Assembly (NCBI RefSeq): GCF_900289175.1
Contig: NZ_LT985747.1
Coordinates: 4,029,920-4,093,919 of the forward strand
From: Paenibacillus faecalis
GTDB taxonomy: Bacteria > Bacillota > Bacilli > Paenibacillales > Paenibacillaceae
DNA length: 64,000 nt
Direction: 5' to 3'
The notes below the pieces were generated by a model. It was not told where the DNA came from. It saw nothing but the letters and a program-made list of their open reading frames with translations, and searched no databases. Positions 61,199 to 64,000 of this stretch are shown piece by piece (position 1 is the stretch's first letter; each line of letters begins with the position of its first letter). The translations under genes and the position numbers were made by a program.

Positions 61199-63049
61199 AT
61201 GTCCATATTGAAACGGGCTCGTACCAAACAGTTGAATGCAGGCCAGTGGTACTTTTTCATCATATCTGTCATTGGAATCGCCGTTTTTATTTCCGTCAAT
61301 CAGGCGGACTTCTTTCACTATTCCCTGAATGATTGGACTTGGTTATACGCTCTGGTCGGTGCGACACTCATTTTAGATTACTTCACCTTCCGGCTTCCTC
61401 CACAAGGAAATGGACAATCTATGGATTCATCGGTCTATTTGGCTTGTGTCTTCATCTACAGCGCTCCTTACGCCTTGTCTGTCTGTCTTTTAAACTTCTT
61501 CATCCTTTCATTATATAACCGCAAAACTCCTTTTTTGAAGAAGTTAGTTAACTTTTCAATGTACGTCTTGATGATTACTGGCTCATCCATCGTCTTCTCT
61601 GTAACAGGTGGTGAAACTGGACCTATCCAAAATGAAAACATCCTCTCCTATGTAGCAGCTCTGTCTGTTTATTTTTCTATCAACGTATTATTGATCGGTT
61701 TCTATTACGTCATTCTGATGAAAAGCACCCTTTGGGAAGCGTTGAAAATATTTTTCAAAGATATTATCGTTGTCTATCTCAGTACACTGATTCTATCTCT
61801 TGCCTTGTCCATTCTCATATTTAGCAATGGCATATTTGGCCTTGCACTGTTTATTGCGCTCAGTGCGATGCTCTCTTACTCATTTAAGCAGCTGTTTACG
61901 ATGTACAACGAAATTCAGGAAAAAGTGATTATGGATGAGCGCACCGGATTGTTTAATCACAGTTATTTCGAGAGCTTGCTGGATACGGAATTCAACAAAT
62001 CGAAATCAGCAGGAACTTCACTGTCCCTTGCGATGATGGATATAGATGATTTCAAGAAATACAATGATCAGTTCGGTCACCTGAAAGGAGATATGCTGCT
62101 CGCATTTTTGGGCCATTTTCTGAAAAATGAATGTAAGCCGACGGAGATGATCGTCTCCCGTTTTGGCGGTGAAGAATTTACGATTCTAATGCCTGGTTAT
62201 GATGAGAACAAAGCCTTGATTTTTATAAATCGGCTTCGTAAAAAACTGAACGACACTTATTTTGATGGGGCTGAAATTTTTCCATCCGGCTGTCTTTCTT
62301 TCTCTGCGGGAATCGCCAGCCATCGGGACGATATTCATGATAAAGCACAGTTGATAGACTTGGCAGACCAGGCTCTTTATTACGCCAAAAAGCAAGGTAA
62401 AAACAGCGTCCATGTATACGGTAGCGGTTCTGCCCAGGTTCACGAAATTGATTTCGCAGAAGATGTACGCGATATTGAACAGCAGCTGAGGTTGTTTCTT
62501 TATAAAGATGTAAACACCTTCAAACATGCCAAACGTGTTTTCCGTTATGCCATGGATATGAGCGAAGTTCTTGGTCTGGACTGTATTGAAAAACGTCAAT
62601 TTACGCTTGGCGCACTCATTCACGATATCGGAAAACTGGAAATTCCTTGGGAGTTATTAAATAAAAAGGAACAGCTCACCTCTTATGAATGGGAAATGGT
62701 AAAACGTCACGTCATCTGGGGAAAGCGAATCGCCGAAACCAATGACAAATTTAAAGATCTTGTACCGTATGTCGAGCTGCATCATGAACGATATGATGGC
62801 GACGGCTATCCTTACGGATTTAAAGGCACTCAAATTCCAAAATTATGCCGTATGCTCACGATTATCGATTCTTTTGACGCTATGACGACAGAACGGCCTT
62901 ATCAGAAAACCAAAACTTTTGAAGAAGGCATTGCCGAATTGAAGAGATGTTCTGGAAGCCAGTTCGATCCCGAGCTGGTAGAGCTGTTTATCGGCTATTT
63001 AAACAAGCGTATGCTGGAGCAGCATCAGCCTGCTGCTGAGTTTACATGA
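61199..63049 (+). CDS. Membrane GGDEF/HD-GYP c-di-GMP enzyme
   Basis: 616 residues from ATG 61199 (AAGGAGA upstream). About seven N-terminal membrane helices (about 14-245), a GGDEF domain (about 265-420) with active site RFGGEEF, and an HD-GYP domain (about 450-605) with ALIHDIGKLE, HHERYDGDGYP and DSFDAMT. Both catalytic sites look intact, so it may both make and break c-di-GMP depending on the signal. Monocistronic. Confidence 0.9.
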   Translation: MSILKRARTKQLNAGQWYFFIISVIGIAVFISVNQADFFHYSLNDWTWLYALVGATLILDYFTFRLPPQGNGQSMDSSVYLACVFIYSAPYALSVCLLNFFILSLYNRKTPFLKKLVNFSMYVLMITGSSIVFSVTGGETGPIQNENILSYVAALSVYFSINVLLIGFYYVILMKSTLWEALKIFFKDIIVVYLSTLILSLALSILIFSNGIFGLALFIALSAMLSYSFKQLFTMYNEIQEKVIMDERTGLFNHSYFESLLDTEFNKSKSAGTSLSLAMMDIDDFKKYNDQFGHLKGDMLLAFLGHFLKNECKPTEMIVSRFGGEEFTILMPGYDENKALIFINRLRKKLNDTYFDGAEIFPSGCLSFSAGIASHRDDIHDKAQLIDLADQALYYAKKQGKNSVHVYGSGSAQVHEIDFAEDVRDIEQQLRLFLYKDVNTFKHAKRVFRYAMDMSEVLGLDCIEKRQFTLGALIHDIGKLEIPWELLNKKEQLTSYEWEMVKRHVIWGKRIAETNDKFKDLVPYVELHHERYDGDGYPYGFKGTQIPKLCRMLTIIDSFDAMTTERPYQKTKTFEEGIAELKRCSGSQFDPELVELFIGYLNKRMLEQHQPAAEFT

Positions 63050-63130
63050 TACCCCCTCTTGTTTCCCTATGTTTGATATTTGGCCAAATTAGGTATAAAG
63101 AGAATATCAAGCGAAAATGAGGTGAGATCA

Positions 63131-63361
63131 TTGGCTGATAAGAAAAAAGACCTCCCGCTCGATAACGGGCCGGGTCATACGGATCATCCCGAACAGATCC
63201 CTACCGAACAGGAAAGCTTGTTCGACCGATTCGAAAGTGAACAAAACGTCGATCCAATCCCTATGGAAGATTTGAACCTGGAGAAACAGGAGGAGAAGCT
63301 GCGGGACGGTACATCAAAGCATCGCTCTTCAACTGAAAACAAGTACAGTAACGATTTTTAG
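63131..63361 (+). CDS. Small acidic protein, 76 residues
   Basis: The start is TTG 63131, preceded by GAGGTGA; the longer frame lacks a site. Hydrophilic, rich in Glu/Asp/Asn/Gln, with DKKKDLPLDNGPGHTDHPEQ near the start. Probably intrinsically disordered. No family recognised. A terminator follows. Confidence 0.55.
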   Translation: MADKKKDLPLDNGPGHTDHPEQIPTEQESLFDRFESEQNVDPIPMEDLNLEKQEEKLRDGTSKHRSSTENKYSNDF

Positions 63362-63383
63362 CAGATTTGCTGCCGCTGCCGAT

Positions 63384-63412
63384 GACTCCGTTTTCTGACG
63401 GAGTCTTTTTAT
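63384..63412 (+). terminator. Intrinsic terminator
   Basis: An 8-bp stem GACTCCGT/ACGGAGTC with a 5-base loop, followed by TTTTT. Confidence 0.8.
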
Positions 63413-63475
63413 TTGTTTTGGTTTTATTTAATATTAGAGGAGATAACATTATGCACTTAGAGTGGAGTGGACAAA

Positions 63476-64000
63476 TTGTTTTCAATCTGGTCCTTGAGTC
63501 GTTTAAATCGAAAACTGCTGCTTTTCATTATTGCCGGCGTGTTTCTGATGTCGTGTCTCTTGATTATTGCAGGCGGGAAGAACGGACCGCAGGGCGCCAT
63601 TACTCAAATGGAGCAAAAGTACATCCAAAGCGCGGCCATGATCAGCCATGCTGATCGCGGGGAAGACTCCTCTGTCGTTATGCCGGGTGTGCCGCTTATG
63701 ATCGCCGGACTAACCAAGCTATTAGGCGATGAAGGGTATGCGTTTGCCGCCTACCGCTTTATCCAGGCCCTTTTCCATGCTTTGTCGGTATATCTGGTCT
63801 TCGTTCTATCCCGATATATGTTTAATACGCCAACTGCATTATTAGCCAGTCTTATCTATGCTCTTTATTGGCCAGCCTACGGCGTTGTTCGCCTTATACT
63901 GCCGGATACGACGATGCAGATGCTCATGCTGCTGCTCGTATGCGCCGTAATCGGAGCGCTCGAATACAGGCAGGCAGGCTGGTATATCGCCGCAGGCGTG
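63476..64000 (+). CDS. Glycosyltransferase 39-type membrane protein, N-terminal part
   Basis: The frame is open from TTG 63476 to the window edge (175 codons), so the gene is partial. Residues 12-30 form a first membrane helix, followed by an extracellular loop with EQKYIQSAAMI and VMPGVPLMIAGLTKLL, then three more helices, as in ArnT/GT39-like polyprenyl-phosphate-dependent sugar transferases. GGAG lies 8 bases before the TTG. A separate ATG at 63451 with a better ribosome site is in another frame. Full identity needs the missing part. Confidence 0.7.
   Translation, partial: MFSIWSLSRLNRKLLLFIIAGVFLMSCLLIIAGGKNGPQGAITQMEQKYIQSAAMISHADRGEDSSVVMPGVPLMIAGLTKLLGDEGYAFAAYRFIQALFHALSVYLVFVLSRYMFNTPTALLASLIYALYWPAYGVVRLILPDTTMQMLMLLLVCAVIGALEYRQAGWYIAAGV

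Noticed and set aside
1..64000. tRNA, rRNA or CRISPR repeats
   Set aside because: No cloverleaf-like arms, rRNA-like sequence or regularly spaced repeats were noticed on either strand.

Overview
The window looks like chromosomal DNA of a Paenibacillus-like, endospore-forming Bacillota. Reasons: strong AGGAGG-type ribosome binding sites, frequent TTG/GTG starts, intrinsic terminators after most genes, a CcdC protein, a DUF5317 protein, YetF/DUF421, class III lanthipeptide genes and LXG/WXG-type toxins. The species cannot be fixed from sequence reading alone. No rRNA, tRNA or CRISPR array was seen.

Layout. 1-10.7 kb: small housekeeping and accessory genes (MFS exporter fragment, P-loop kinase, FMN reductase with an overlapping leader ORF, a small protein behind a structured leader, a TIM-barrel exoprotein, DUF421, HAD phosphatase, lactonase, an Fe-S-type HTH regulator). 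10.7-13.1 kb: a membrane-anchored HtrA-like protease and a zinc-ribbon/FxLYD partner. 13.5-15.0 and 40.3-41.9 kb: two polymorphic toxin/immunity cassettes that share about 220 N-terminal residues but carry unrelated C-terminal toxin domains. 16.3-22.8 kb: a sulfane-sulfur (persulfide) island with a CstR-type repressor, five rhodanese domains, two TusA domains, a DsrE protein, an MBL-fold hydrolase, a TauE exporter and a CoA-disulfide reductase, tied together by five copies of an ATACCCC-N-GGGGTAT type operator. 23.0-24.8 kb: a GH13 maltogenic enzyme.

25-34.6 kb: a class III lanthipeptide locus on the minus strand (ABC exporter, LanKC synthetase and an unlisted 40-residue precursor ending in a perfect Ser-x2-Ser-x2-Cys labionin motif). 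Beyond an insertion-sequence scar lie a LanFEG-like ABC transporter and a two-component system, which are plausible immunity and control genes. 34.8-39.9 kb: an endonuclease/phosphatase-family protein, then a LacI-family regulator and a GH65 maltose phosphorylase with palindromic CAAACGTTTG operators. 42.1-48.4 kb: an EAL protein, a TPP-riboswitch-controlled thiamine-precursor ABC operon with MTH1187-type and TatD-type proteins, and exonuclease III. 49.3-55.1 kb: a TAXI-type TRAP transporter operon with DUF1850, a DapB-like dehydrogenase and a LysR regulator, bounded by a terminator that contains a 53-bp relic of IS3-type ends. 55.2-64 kb: nitroreductase, M48 protease, CopZ, an IS200/IS605 element with TnpA and TnpB and a folded right end, DUF5317, a GGDEF/HD-GYP protein and the start of a glycosyltransferase.

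The most interesting material is the lanthipeptide locus, the paired toxin cassettes, the CstR operator array and the unidentified structured leader near 3.0 kb.
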